64,000 nucleotides of DNA from Pteria penguin (GCA_035048485.1 CM068587.1:45135496-45199495); one strand, 5' to 3'; shown: positions 10,095-21,585, counted from the first letter of the stretch. Notes: generated by a model from the sequence alone, not told the origin. Made by a program: numbers and translations.

Positions 10095-13000
10095 GTAAGT
10101 TTTAGTGGATTGTTTTAGACTTATGTTTGACTAGTTTTGAAAATGCATCGATCCAGAAACATTAATATCGCGAAAAAATAATGAATACTGTAATGTGTTC
10201 ATGAATGGGTAAACCTGTATGAAAGCATGGACTATTTATGATCCTCTGAATGATCAGGGTTTTATAAATGATTAAACACTTGCACAGCAAATGTATTTCA
10301 TATTAACTTTATCTCAAGGAAGTTTAATTTCTATTGAAACGGTCGGCTCATACCTTGTGAAGGTATGAGCCGACCGTTTCAATAGAAATTAAAGGAAGTT
10401 GTGACATTTGCCTTTCTGAATTTAAACCTTATCACCAAAGATAACTTCTATAATATTCACAGACAGCACCAGTTTTCTATGATAAAGACTTCTTCTTCTC
10501 CCTGTTAAACGAACAAAACTTGTAAACAAGTGTCAAGTCTCCAATGTATTGTGTGTGTATGTGATGTGACAATTTTTAAAGCATGAATTTCATTGTGCTC
10601 TCATGTAACACAAAAATACACATAATCTGTCTACAGGTGTATAATACAGAGCAGGTGAATAGTCAGTTTATTGAAATATATAAATAGCTCGAAACCCCAA
10701 TCCTTCAGAAGATCTGAAAAATTTCAAGTTTTCATGTAAATTCTTAGTCACTTGTGACATCTTGGTACATGTATGGAAGATGTCTATACTGAGGTATCCC
10801 ATCTGAAGTGATGGATAAACATCCATCAGATCCAGGATAAGATGCAGCAATTTTGGAAAGGAGCTAGAATGCCACTCTTTGGTGGGAATTTACTATAAAA
10901 GGGATAACTGCATAGAATTCAGTGCAATCTTATTAAAACGCGACTTGTACTCTGTTCCTCTACGATGCTCTCCTTGTACACGGAGAGTATCATAGAGGAA
11001 CAGAGTACAAGTCACGTTTTAATAAGATTGATGTATGAAGGTGTCTTTTTAATGTTATATCTGTTTTGGGTAAACTTTTCTAGCAAAAAGTGGGGGGGGG
11101 GGGGGTTCTTGCCATGGGGTTTGATTCTTAATTTTCTTTAATCATTTCTGGATTTCTTCATAAAGTGGGTTATATGCATAGGTGTAGGAAGTGTAAAGGC
11201 ATACCCCTAGAGGGAGGGTGTAGGAGGCATACCCCAAGTTTTGGCTGATAAAATGACTTTTGAAATAATGAAACATGAAAATTTAAGCTCTGGTTAGGCC
11301 ACCAATAGGTAATATATGTTTTGGCTCCCCATTTTGATTTGTTTTCTGTGCCTCTATTATTAATGTCCCTAACCCAGAAAAACACCATTATTTCTGCAGA
11401 TCTACAGTGCATCAACTTCTTTTGAGCACATGAACTTACATGCATGTTCACTTATCAAAATGTGCCAGTCATGGGCACATAGAATTAAAAATCAATTGAA
11501 CCATTGGTTCCTCATATTACACTTATAGTACATGTATTTATGTTTCTAACCTCACATTATCATTATATCATCACAAAAAAGTTGCATTTGATAAAAATCA
11601 GTAATCGGTTTTTGTGATTAGTTGATCTATTTTTTGTTATTACAGCATTTAAATGTTACCAATCACTTTGATATGTAAAAAGGAATTGCTAAAGTGCAAA
11701 TCAGACTAAGGGAAGGTAGAAGTGAATAGAACAGACTATGTTGGGTTAACTTCGTTTTCCAGCTTTGTATGGGTACAAGTCTAAACTATACCAATATGTG
11801 CAATTAAAAAGGAATTTAGGAATTCGCATATGTGTATACATGTACATGTAATTTGTTTTTCTTAGTAGGTTCAATCTTTCAGTCTCAACAAGAACTTTTT
11901 TGAACCACCAGTCCACAGAGAAATTTTAGTAGCCCATTGTATTCTTTCTTAGAAAACTGTAAAACTTGCGCAGCAATAAATCTGGTAGCCTTAGATGTGG
12001 GGCTAGTGAGTTTTCGCAAGGACTGACCTTTGAACTTTAGATTTATAAGTATGTTGTGGAAAGACTCAATGAGAACAAAGGCTAAGGTATACAATATAGT
12101 GCTTAAATACTTGTATAAATACAATCAAAAGAGAAGTGTATTGATTGACAGACGGAGAGCAGGGACAGACAGACAGAACAAATGGTGGATAACACAAATA
12201 AGCAAATTATAAAATAAAATGGACCCTTAGTGTTGCTTAATTCAAAATATAAATATACCAGTATATATCTACATTGACAGTGTTTTTATTTGGAATAAGA
12301 TTAAATGTGTTAAGCCTAATCCTACTGTTTTGATTTAAATTGATCTGTGTAAGGTAAATGATAATGGCTATATCCACTACCAATCCAGCTCCCAGTCAGA
12401 GTGCCTTATAAAGGCTATATCCATTACCAATCCAGCACCTAGTCATAGTGCCTTATAAAGGCTATATCCATTACCAATCCAGCACCCAGTCAAAGTGCCT
12501 TATAAAGGCTATATCCATTACCAATCCAGCATCCAGTCACAGTGCCTTATAAAGGCTATATCCACTACCAATCCAGCGCCCAGTCACAGTGCCTTATAAA
12601 GGCTATATCCATTACCAATCCAGCACCCAGTCACAGTGCCTTATAAAGGCTATATCCATTACCAATCCAGCACCCAGTCACAGTGCCTTATAAAGGCTAT
12701 ATCCATTACCAATCCAGCACCAAGTCACAGTGCCATGTAAAGGCTATATCCATTACCAATTCAGCACCCAGTCACAGTGCCTTATAAAGGCTATATCCAT
12801 TACCAATCCAGCACCCAGTCACAGTGCCTTATAAAGGCTATATTCATTACCAATCCAGCTCCCAGCCAGAGTGCCTTATAAAGGCTATAGCCATTACCAA
12901 TCCAGCACCCAGTCAGAGTGCCTTATAAAGGCTATATCCATTACCAATCCAGCACCTAGTCACAGTGCCTTATAAAGGCTATATCCATTACCAATCCAGC

Positions 13001-16000
13001 ACCCAGTCACAGTGCCTTATAAAGGCTATATCCATTACCAATCCAGCACCTAGTCATAGTGCTTTATAAAGGCTATATTAGTCTATATCCATTACCAATC
13101 CAGCACCTAGTCACAGTGCCTTATAAAGGCTATATATCCACTACCAATCCAGCGCCCAGTCACAGTGCCTTATAAAGGCTATATCCATTACCAATCCAGC
13201 ACCCAGTCACAGTGCCTTATAAAGGCTATATCCATTACCAATCCAGCACCCAGTCACAGTGCCTTATAAAGGCTATATCCATTACCAATCCAGCACCAAG
13301 TCACAGTGCCATGTAAAGGCTATATCCATTACCAATTCAGCACCCAGTCACAGTGCCTTATAAAGGCTATATCCATTACCAACCCAGCTCCCAGTCAGAG
13401 TGCCTTATAAAGGCTATATCCATTATCAATCCATCTCCCAGTCACAGTGCCTTATAAAGGCAATATCCATTACCAATCCAGCACCCAGTCACAGTGCCTT
13501 ATAAAGGCTATATCAATTACCAGTCCAGCTCCCGGTCAGAGTGCCTTATAAAGGCTATATCAATTACCAATCTAGCACCCAGTCACAGTGCCTTATAAAG
13601 GCTCTATCCATTACCAATCCAGCATCCAGTCACAGTGCCTTATAAAGGCTATATCAATTACCAATCCAGCTCCCAGTCACAGTGCCTTATAAAGGCTATA
13701 TCCATTATCAATCCAGCACCCAGTCACAGTGCCTTATAAAGGCTATATCCATTACCAACCCAGCACCCAGTCACAGTGCCTTATAAAGGCTATATCAATT
13801 ACCAGTCCAGCTCCCAGTCAGAGTGCCTTATAAAGGCTATATCAATTACCAATCCAGCACCCAGTCACAGTGCCTTATAAAGGCTGTATCCATTACCAAC
13901 CCAGCTCCCAGTCAGAGTGCCTTATAAAGGCTATATCCATTATCAATCCATCTCCCAGTCACAGTGCCTTATAAAGGCAATATCCATTACCAATCCAGCA
14001 CCCAGTCACAGTGCCTTATAAAGGCTATATCAATTACCAGTCCAGCTCCCGGTCAGAGTGCCTTATAAAGGCTATATCAATTACCAATCTAGCACCCAGT
14101 CACAGTGCCTTATAAAGGCTCTATCCATTACCAATCCAGCATCCAGTCACAGTGCCTTATAAAGGCTATATCAATTACCAATCCAGCTCCCAGTCACAGT
14201 GCCTTATAAAGGCTATATCCATTATCAATCCAGCACCCAGTCACAGTGCCTTATAAAGGCTATATCCATTACCAACCCAGCTCCCAGTCAGAGTGCCTTA
14301 TAAAGGCTATATCCATTATCAATCCAGCACCCAGTCACAGTGCCTTATAAAGGCCATATCCATTATCAATCCAGCACCCAGTCACAGTGCCTTATAAAGG
14401 CTATATCCATTACAAATCCAGCACCCAGTCACAGTGCCTTATAAAGGCTCTATCAATTACCAATCCAGCACCTAGTCACAGTGCCTTATAAAGGCTATAT
14501 CAATTACCAATCCAGCTCCCAGTCACAGTGCCTTATAAAGGCTATATCCATTATCAATCCAGCACCCAGTCACAGTGCCTTATAAAGGCTATATCCATTA
14601 CCAACCCAGCTCCCAGTCACAGTGCCTTATAAAGGCTATATCCATTACTAATCCAGCACCCAGTCACAGTGCCTTATAAAGGCTATATCCATTACCAATC
14701 CAGCACCCAGTCACAGTGCCTTATAAAGGCAATATCTATTACCAATCCAGCACCCAGTCACAGTGCCTTATAAAGGCTATATCAATTACCAGTCCAGCTC
14801 CCGGTCACAGTGCCTTATAAAGGCTATATCCATTACCAATCCAGCACCCAGTCACAGTGCCTTATAAAGGCTATATCCATTACCAACCCAGCACCCAGTC
14901 AGAGTGCCTTATAAAGGCTATATCCATTACCAATTCAGCTCCCAGTCACAGTGCCTTATAAAGGCTATATATCAATTACCAATCCAGCTCCCAGTCAGAG
15001 TGCATTATAAAGGCTATATCCATTACCAATCCAGCTCCCAGTCAGAGTGCCTTATAAAGGCTCTATCCATTACCAACCCAGCTCCCAGTCAGAGTGCCTT
15101 ATAAAGGCTATATCAATTACCAATCCAGCTCCCAGTCAGAGTGCATTATAAAGGCTATATCAATTACCAATCCAGCACCCAGTCACAGTGCCTTATAAAG
15201 GCTCTATCCATTACCAACCCAGCTCCCAGTCACAGTGCCTTATAAAGGCTATATCAATTACCAATCCAGCACCCAGTCACAGTGCCTTATAAAGGCTCTA
15301 TCCATTACCAACCCAGCTCCCAGTCAGAGTGCCTTATAAAGGCTATATCCATTATCAATCCAGCACCCAGTCACAGTGCCTTATAAAGGCTCTATCCATT
15401 ACCAATCCAGCACCCAGTCAGAGTGCCTTATAAAGGCTGTATCCATTACCAATCCAGCACCTAGTCACAGTGCCTTATAAAGGCAATATCCATTCCCAAT
15501 CCAGCACCCAGTCACTGCCTTATAAAATTTATAAATTAAAAATAGCTATACTATGTCTGATAAAATGTGTTTATATATGAAATTGTCGTCGGCTTTGATA
15601 ATTTTCTTTTACTGGTATGGATTATGGTAATGAAGTCAATTACATGTATTGCTGTTAAAGAGTACTTTCTGAGGGCCTAAGCCGGTGTGGCCTAGTGGAA
15701 AGGTGCTCGGCTTGTGATCGAGAGGTCCCGGGTTCGACTACAGCCCTGGGCACACCGGTGTTCCGTCTTGTATGCAGCTGAGTGTTCATACAGATCTTTC
15801 TAACATCTACATCACCTTCAGTCTTCTTTTGTATGTGTGACCTTGACCACAAAACTTTGTCACAGTAATCTTCATATGATCCCTTACTTTTCTAGAATAT
15901 AGGCATTATGAATATCATGTAAAATTTAAACTATTATGTATACTTAATTCAAAGAAACAGGGTCTTTATCGATTCATGGGTTTTCAGTGTTTTTATACCT

Positions 16001-17901
16001 GGTCAATATAAGGACTTTTTCCAGTGAAAATTTCAGTGATTTTTCCCAAAATGTGCCCATACTTTCCCAAAACATTGATCTTTAGCATTATGCAAATAGG
16101 ACTAAAATTCCAAAATGAACAGGTATAGGGACCTTTGAAAAAAATCCACTGGTAGAATACTTTTATAGATTACAGTGAGGCTAATTTCTTTCATTTGTAA
16201 ACGTAAAGCAGTGTTATGATTCAGTGTAAGTGTAGTTAGGTCTCCAGCACCAGCATTCATACATGGCAGTAAAACTTTGTCATTTGGTTAGATCTAGAAA
16301 GTTGTCTGAGGTCTTAAACTTTGACGATTATCATGTAAGCAAGTAAACTAACAAACCTGAAGCAACACATTTCTTTAAATGTTGTATTTACTGTATTGTT
16401 ACATGTAAATCATATCTATACGATTCCAGGAAAAGAACCTAAAATCTATGGATTTGTGAAAGGAAGAACTGGAGCAGCATCATTTAATAGTCCAGCCCAG
16501 ACTGGTGGAATTCCTTACGGCCAACATACGAAATTGCAACAACTGTTTTCCAAAAATAAAATGGGAGCTTTTTACACAGGGCAATGGAATTTAGGTTTTG
16601 GAAATGACAAAATCCCAACCTCAAGTGGCTTCCAGTCATTTTTCGGGACATTGCTTCCCTACGGTATGGCTTGTTCTAGTGATAGGATCAATAGCTATAC
16701 GGACAGTGACTATTTCTGGGAAAGGATACATGAATATCTGCCTTACATTACAAGTGTTATAGTGGTAATAATTTTAGCGAGGTATACTGGAATCATAGGC
16801 AACATACTAAGTGTCATTCTTATTGTTACTTTATTAGTCTGTATTTCAGTACTTAGAATACATTGTTGGAGTTCAGCGTACAATCCTAATTCCTGTATTT
16901 TCATGGAAAATAATGTTATACATGAACAGCCTTATAGAGATGATCGAATCACATTACGCCTAACCGATCATACCGTTAAATTCATCAAATACAGAGCCAA
17001 AAGAGTTCAGCCTTTTTTGTACGTCATGTCATTCATGCAGCCCAGATTTCCGTCTGTCCGCTCGTACATGTTCCGCAATCGCACGGGACTTGGTCCATAT
17101 GCAGACGCCGTCCACGAGCTGGACTGGAGTGTGGGGAAAATTCTCAAAGCACTGGAGGAGAACAAACTATACAACAATACACTGGTCATATTTGTTTCGG
17201 ACAATAGTCCAATAAGGACACATCCTATTACAAAAAAGCCTCTCAAAAAAGACCTTAGAGGCCAGTCGTTTGTTACAGTTAACCAAAATAAGGTAGAACT
17301 TCGAGGCGAGAAAGGTTCCAATTTAGAGGGAGGGCTACGTGTTCCAGCTATTATACGTTTTCCAGGAAAAACAAAAAAGAAATCTGTTTCTAATGTCGTA
17401 ACCTCCGTTTTGGACATATATGCTACAATAATAGAAGCGGCAGGTTTTAATAAATTATCGCAAGATAAAAAGTTTGATGGACGCTCGTTGATGCCTTTGA
17501 TAAAGAATCCGAGCCTAAAGCCTTCCAGTGTAATACACGACCAGCTCTATCATTATTGCGATTTAGCGGAAATAGGGGCCGTGACCGTCGGCGACATTAA
17601 AATTCATTTTCGTAATAGTACAGAAACAGATTGCAGTGGACCTGCCTTGGAACAACCAATAGTATACAACATAACAGCAGATCCAAGAGAGAGCACTCCT
17701 CTTCATATCAAAGACTACGTACAATTGTTATATCATATAAAGGCATCGATCAAAAAATACGAAATGACATCAGGTATTAAGTATGTCCAACATTCTCAGT
17801 TTGATGAGATTTCAATGCCCTATAATTTTCCTTGCCTGGATTTTCTCTCTTGCAACAAAACATATGAACTGACTGAAGATTTTAATACTATAATATATTA
17901 A
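9830..17901 (+). CDS. Sulfatase-family protein (steryl-sulfatase/arylsulfatase-like) with degenerate active site
   Basis: Two exons, 9830-10094 and 16430-17901, join in phase (splits a Gly codon) to give 578 residues, close to human steryl sulfatase (583). A short hydrophobic N-terminus (1-17) looks like a signal peptide. Sulfatase landmarks: LLLIADDLGIGDLGCYGN at about 35-52 (metal Asp pair kept), PNIDKLAKEG at 58-67, ADAVHELDWSVGKIL, VIFVSDN, and EKGSNLEGGLRVPAIIRFPG (active-site Lys kept). Two adjacent hydrophobic helices at about 194-232 match the membrane hairpin of the steryl-sulfatase group. The catalytic signature is broken: where the family has CTPSRAALLTG this protein has DTGSIAGILTG, so the formylglycine Cys is Asp79 and the Arg is Ile83. 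KWHLG is QWNLG, and the HxH-type His later in the fold is missing. The frame is intact, which suggests a retained non-catalytic role; a recent pseudogene is the alternative. Stop TAA at 17899. Confidence 0.88.
10323..10393. repeat. Perfect 34-bp hairpin with 3-nt loop
   Basis: Arms TTTAATTTCTATTGAAACGG... and its exact complement, loop GTG. GGAAG occurs immediately on both outer sides, which could be a target duplication. Lies in the sulfatase intron. Confidence 0.88.
10394..10924. other. Sulfatase intron, no feature seen
   Basis: AT-rich intron sequence between the two hairpins; the short frames here have no support. Confidence 0.4.
10925..11030. repeat. 49-bp-arm inverted repeat
   Basis: Left arm CAATCTTATTAAAACGCGAC...GCTCTCC; right arm GGAGAGTATCATAGAGGAAC...AAGATTG. 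The arms differ at a few positions and enclose an 8-base loop. Possible foldback MITE or small-RNA precursor. Confidence 0.82.
11031..11611. other. Sulfatase intron with G-run
   Basis: A run of 14 or more G lies at about 11091-11105. Nothing coding is supported. Confidence 0.4.
11612..15675 (+). mobile_element. Tandem-repeat-bearing element, copy A (about 4.06 kb)
   Basis: The unique left flank (11612-12374), the 47-bp array and the right flank (15528-15675) are all matched, in reverse complement, by 35027-36271. Shared left-flank landmarks include ATTTAAATGTTACCAATCAC, TTGGGTTAACTTCGTTTTCC, and GATTAAATGTGTTAAGCC next to the array; shared right-flank landmarks include TATGTCTGATAAAATGTG and ATTATGGTAATGAAGTCAAT. 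Homology stops at about TTGTGATTA on the left and TTCTGAGGGCC on the right. No transposase frame, terminal inverted repeat or clear target duplication was seen, so it is non-autonomous and unclassified. The architecture recalls the Helitron-related 'pearl' elements of bivalves, but diagnostic Helitron ends were not found. Confidence 0.8.
12375..15527 (+). repeat. Minisatellite, 47-bp unit, about 67 copies
   Basis: Unit: CCTTATAAAGGCTATATCCA then TTACCAATCCAGCACCCAGT then CACAGTG. Variable positions include CAGCACC/CAGCTCC and CACAG/AGAG. A block beginning near 13378 recurs 517 bp later (11 units), and a block near 12560 recurs about 576 bp later, so the array grew partly by duplicating multi-unit segments. 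Core of element copy A. Confidence 0.96.
15676..15880 (+). mobile_element. tRNA-derived SINE (truncated)
   Basis: Head contains A-box-like GTGTGGCCTAGTGGAAAGG and B-box GGTCCCGGGTTCGACTA, followed by the body segment CACACCGGTGTTCCGTCTTG. It abuts the end of the 47-bp-repeat element. Confidence 0.8.
15881..16429. other. Sulfatase intron, 3' part
   Basis: AT-rich intron leading to the acceptor ACGATTCCAG at 16420-16429. No other feature. Confidence 0.5.
16430..17901 (+). CDS. Sulfatase exon 2 (residues 89-578)
   Basis: One large exon carries the rest of the protein, including QWNLG, the membrane hairpin, the DN metal site and the C-terminal domain. In vertebrate steryl sulfatase genes the same region is divided by many introns. 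Confidence 0.92.
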
Positions 17902-19339
17902 TGATAAATGCCTAGTCAATGTCATAGCAACAGTGTCGCAGTATATGACATGGTTTTTCTCAGTGAAGGTCTTGTTGCAGTGTTGGTCCTCGTCTCGGGT
18001 ATCGATATTTAATGGTAGACTTAAATAGGGAAAAAGTATGATCTTTTCAGTAACCTGGAATACTATGGATCTGATATATATTTGATTACGTGTAGGATCA
18101 TATTTTGAAAAGGAAGGTATCATTTTGTCAAACCCTAATGCTCACATTATAATAGAAATGACATATAATGTAATATGTAATATAGGAAATCATCTGTGAA
18201 GCAGCACGACATATAGGGATCAGTTTGTCAAGCATCCGTCTGTATGTCGTGTAGGTGTCACTTTTTTGAAAAATGGAAAGCGTCCCTTCGAACAAGAAGC
18301 CACACCAGGATCATTTCATGTATTTGGTGGTGGTCAGTGTTTTGTTGCCAGTATTTTATGGCGGCCAGTGTTTTGTGACAGCTAGTGTTTTATGGTGGCA
18401 AATGTTTAGTGGCGGCTAGTATTTTGTGGCTGCCAGTGTTTAGTGAAGCAGGATACCGTAGTGTCCGTAGAAAACCTTTAACCTTCAACAGGTACGCTGG
18501 CTTACCTTTTGACCTTTCAACTAACCGACTGACCTTCCCATTTACCCCGACAAGGAATCAAAACCCGACTTGACAGAAATCTGAGGCTGCAATAAGTACA
18601 TTGCTTTAGTTGATTCAGCCATTGAACCTAATATATATGTCTAAAATGGAATGTTTCTGCAAATGCATTACTGCATCATAATGTAGGGAGCGATGTAGAC
18701 CCCATGGATCTCTTGCTCCCTGATACTGGCTATTGATTTTTCTTGATATGTTTATAGTACCGAATACGTTTTTGTGGTATTGAATTTTGATTTTCTTTTA
18801 TGACAAGTATTCTTTTTCATCTCAATACACAATTTTACCTTCATTTCATTCCACATATCAAGAAAAATCAGACATAATTAATCTAAAGGTTGTAGATTCG
18901 AATCTTGATTGGATGAAGTATGTCAGAAGGCTGAAACATTCACTTCGCTTCAGAACTTGGAATTATGCACAATATGCACAGGCTTGATGATTACTTAATA
19001 ACATGTATCGACAACATTGAACAATTATTAACCAAAATCTGAAGTGTTTAAATAGCTGGGAAAAGGTGCATAGGAAGTCATTTTAACTGAGGACATTTCT
19101 TGTCTTTCGGAGATTGAAATGGTTCCAATTAAAAGAATATATTATTTGAAATGGGATATAAGTAAAGATAATCTATTCTCCCTACATGTCTTAGAGTTGG
19201 GGGAATAATGTATGGGTATTTTGCAATTACATGTAGTATACGAATTTGGGATCTGTGATTAAAGGTTTTTGATATGCTTTTATTTTTATACTTTTATATT
19301 TTGTATATCGTAATGTGAAGTTATTAAGTTTTCAATAAA
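17902..19339 (+). other. Probable 3' UTR of the sulfatase with poly(A) signal
   Basis: AATAAA at 19334-19339 is followed within 30 bases by GTTCATGTTTTTTTTTTT, a U-rich element, giving a UTR of about 1.4 kb. Inferred; no closer strong signal was noticed. Confidence 0.45.
18326..18449. repeat. Short degenerate minisatellite, about 17-18 bp
   Basis: Six or seven imperfect copies of GGCCAGTGTTTTGTG-type sequence inside the presumed sulfatase 3' UTR. Confidence 0.65.
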
Positions 19340-19494
19340 GTATTGGTCATAGTGACACTGTTCATGTTTTTTTTTTTCTGCTTTTACACGAAGAGCCACA
19401 GTTTTTGGTCAACGGTGTCCGATTTGCAACTTTAATTGTTAATCTATTTGAAGCTGGTGTGATAATGAAACAGTTACTTTCACTTTTAAGGCAG

Positions 19495-20612
19495 TTTTAG
19501 CTTGCCGGGACGAATGTCCGGAGAGCTATTATCATATCCTTGGCATCGTCGTTGTCCGTAGACAAAAACTATAACCTGGATCATAAGTTTAGAACCATTT
19601 GAGACAGGGTTTCATTGTAAGGCTCGGACATTTACCAAAATCGTTAAACGTTTAAACGGAAAGCATTAACCGAAACGGTGCCGTTTAATCGGCCCGCTTC
19701 TCTGTTGTGTTATTATATCGTAATAAATCCTTAAGCCCTCATCCTTGAGATATTTATTGACACCTATAAATTTACACACTATTGTGGTTCTCCAATGTTT
19801 GAGGCTTTGGTTCTTTAAAACCTGCACAAGGATCGTATGTGTTCAGCATCAATAGATGACATAAAATAAATTCAGCTGTAGATATTTAATAAACTTCAAA
19901 CTTCAGAATTAACACATGCTGAAGTGAAGAATATTGAATTGAACAAGAGTTCACAAATATAAGAAATTTCACTTGCTTTAGCAATCTGCCTTTTCCGTCG
20001 GTAGCTGTTCAGTAGGGTAGGTAAATCGGGTAGTGAAGAAGTTTGTGGAGTGTGTTCATGTTCACCTGAATCAAGCTCTTTTTTAGAGGAACCTCGGGTG
20101 TCGGATTCGCCTCAGGAACTGTTTCGCATCTCTTGAATTTCTTATTCAAAAATATAAGTTTGTTAACTGTGTCATACTTTATAGACAAACGCAGCTTTGT
20201 AACAGTATCACATATACAAGCGAGGTAACTCTGGTCAACGTCGTTTAAACGTTTAAACACGTGCTAAACGTTTAATGCCTGTAACCGACACGATACCGGT
20301 TACAAGTTTAAACTTCCTAGCCTTAATTCCTTCCTTGTGCCAAGACCTTTCACTGGGTGCCAAATTTTTGACCTGTTGACCTTGACTTTGAAGTTTGACT
20401 CACTTTTTAAAAAATTAACCTTTATCATAACACATGAACAGTAAGAGACAGAGCTTCAATATTTTAAATGTTTGTATTCTTTGTGACAAGACATTTCATT
20501 GCGTATCACATTTTGACGATTTGACCTAGACCTTGAAAATTGACCAAAAAAACTTTCGTTATCTAAATTTGGTTGCCACTGGCGAGCTCTGTCTCTTGTT
20601 GGTAATGAGTTT
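19495..20612 (+). repeat. Dispersed AGGTCA-rich repeat, interrupted copy
   Basis: GGAGAGCTATTATCATATCC...GGCATCGTCGTTG (19517-19590) continues, after an insertion, with CTTGTGCCAAGACCTTTCA and GTTGACCTTGACTTTGAAG (20334-20600). The same consecutive blocks occur uninterrupted at about 37810-38200. Several TGACCT half-sites are present. Confidence 0.75.
19618..20325. mobile_element. 708-bp insertion with TAAGGCT ends, nested in a repeat
   Basis: Left edge TAAGGCTCGGA, right edge TCCTAGCCTTA (inverted). CGTTTAAACG-type palindromes lie near each end (about 19645 and 20246). It separates two halves of the AGGTCA-rich repeat, which supports insertion. A minus-strand frame at 20009-20260 has no recognised domain. 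Confidence 0.55.
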
Positions 20613-20650
20613 AATCATAAAATATGAACGCTTTGAATTACAGAGTTAAG

Positions 20651-20990
20651 AAGCCCGGTGTGGCTCAGTGGATGATTTGTTCAGTTTGTGAAAGGTCCCG
20701 GGTTCGATTCTCGCTGTGGGTACACAAGTGTTCTATCTTGCGGATGTCCCGTGTCACAGTAGGCGTGGCACGTAAAAGATCTCTCACTTCTTTGGGCGGG
20801 TCCGTTGCAAGATCTGAATTTGTATGCAATGCATCAGGCAGATACTGTCACTATGAAATAATCATGGAGTACCGTAAAACAGTAATAAATCAATACACAG
20901 TTAAGGTCTTGAGCATCACTGAAGAGACAGAAGTTGTCGAAATAGTACACCAAATTAATACACGTACAAATGTTCTCATATTTATTTTTA
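20651..20990 (+). mobile_element. tRNA-derived SINE, near full length
   Basis: Head CCCGGTGTGGCTCAGTGG and B-box GGTCCCGGGTTCGATTC; body GTCACAGTAGGCGTGGCACG, AAAGATCTCTCACTTC, GGTCCGTTGCAAGATC and GCATCAGGCAGATACTGTCA; A-rich tail with AATAAATCAAT. The 131-residue frame across it is a shadow. Confidence 0.88.
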
Positions 20991-20999
20991 TTGTATATA

Positions 21000-21419
21000 A
21001 AATGCGAAGGTCAGCATAACGTACGATAACTATATCAACCTCTAAATGCTTATTATTTACTGTTAGTATTTCTGTTCAATCTTCTCAGCATGTTTGTTTT
21101 CTGATAATGCACGATATTTTCTCGGACAGACCTGACAATTTTTGCAAAGTGAAAATTCCACCTTTTGTTGGTTAAATTTTGTCAAAAGAAGGGGAGTCCA
21201 ACTTTAAAAAATGGATCTGCGTATGCATTTAATGTTGAATAATTGCTGCCTTTCTTGTCCGAGTCTCGTAAAAAGACGTGTTGTAATTGGTTAAGTGTAT
21301 CACTTTGAAAGCTAGGGGTTCCGGTTCGATCCATGTATTCTGCACAATGTTAACATCACCCTGTTCCTTTTTCCTCGTAGGAGGGATTGTTTAAAACAAC
21401 GTCAAATCTTAACAAACTT
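21000..21419. other. Intergenic, possible SINE head
   Basis: A weak B-box-like GGGGTTCCGGTTCGATCC at about 21314-21332 preceded by AATTGGTTAAGTG suggests another decayed tRNA-like sequence. Nothing else. Confidence 0.35.
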
Positions 21420-21584
21420 TTCAAGTATATATAAATATATAAAGCACTACAGCTAACAATGCACCCTATATTTCACTTATATTCGTTCCCCGTCTGGGAC
21501 TCGAACCCACGACCTATGGTACCGAATCACCTAGCTGTCATGCATCCGACCCTCTAACCGACTGAACTACCCGAGCTCCGAGTG

Positions 21585-21585
<1 letters not shown>
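21420..21585 (-). mobile_element. tRNA-derived SINE, minus strand
   Basis: Read on the minus strand: GAGCTCGGGTAGTTCAGTCG (A box), then GTCGTGGGTTCGAGTCCCAG (B box), then a body toward 21420. The stretch between the boxes is too long for a normal tRNA, so this is a SINE head and not a tRNA gene. Confidence 0.75.

Noticed and set aside
1..15527. CRISPR-like arrays
   Set aside because: The repeats are contiguous minisatellites without unique spacers, and the gene structure is eukaryotic.
11612..15675. Calling the 47-bp-repeat element a Helitron
   Set aside because: The architecture is similar, but no TC start, CTRR end or terminal hairpin could be located with confidence.
17007..17417. 136-residue minus-strand frame
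   Set aside because: Shadow of sulfatase exon 2.
20624..21019. 131-residue plus-strand frame
   Set aside because: It lies across a tRNA-derived SINE whose boxes and body are recognisable.
21480..21580. tRNA gene on the minus strand
   Set aside because: A and B boxes are present but the spacing is too long and no cloverleaf could be drawn; a SINE head fits better. The same holds for the heads at 15676, 20651, 27400 and 37336.
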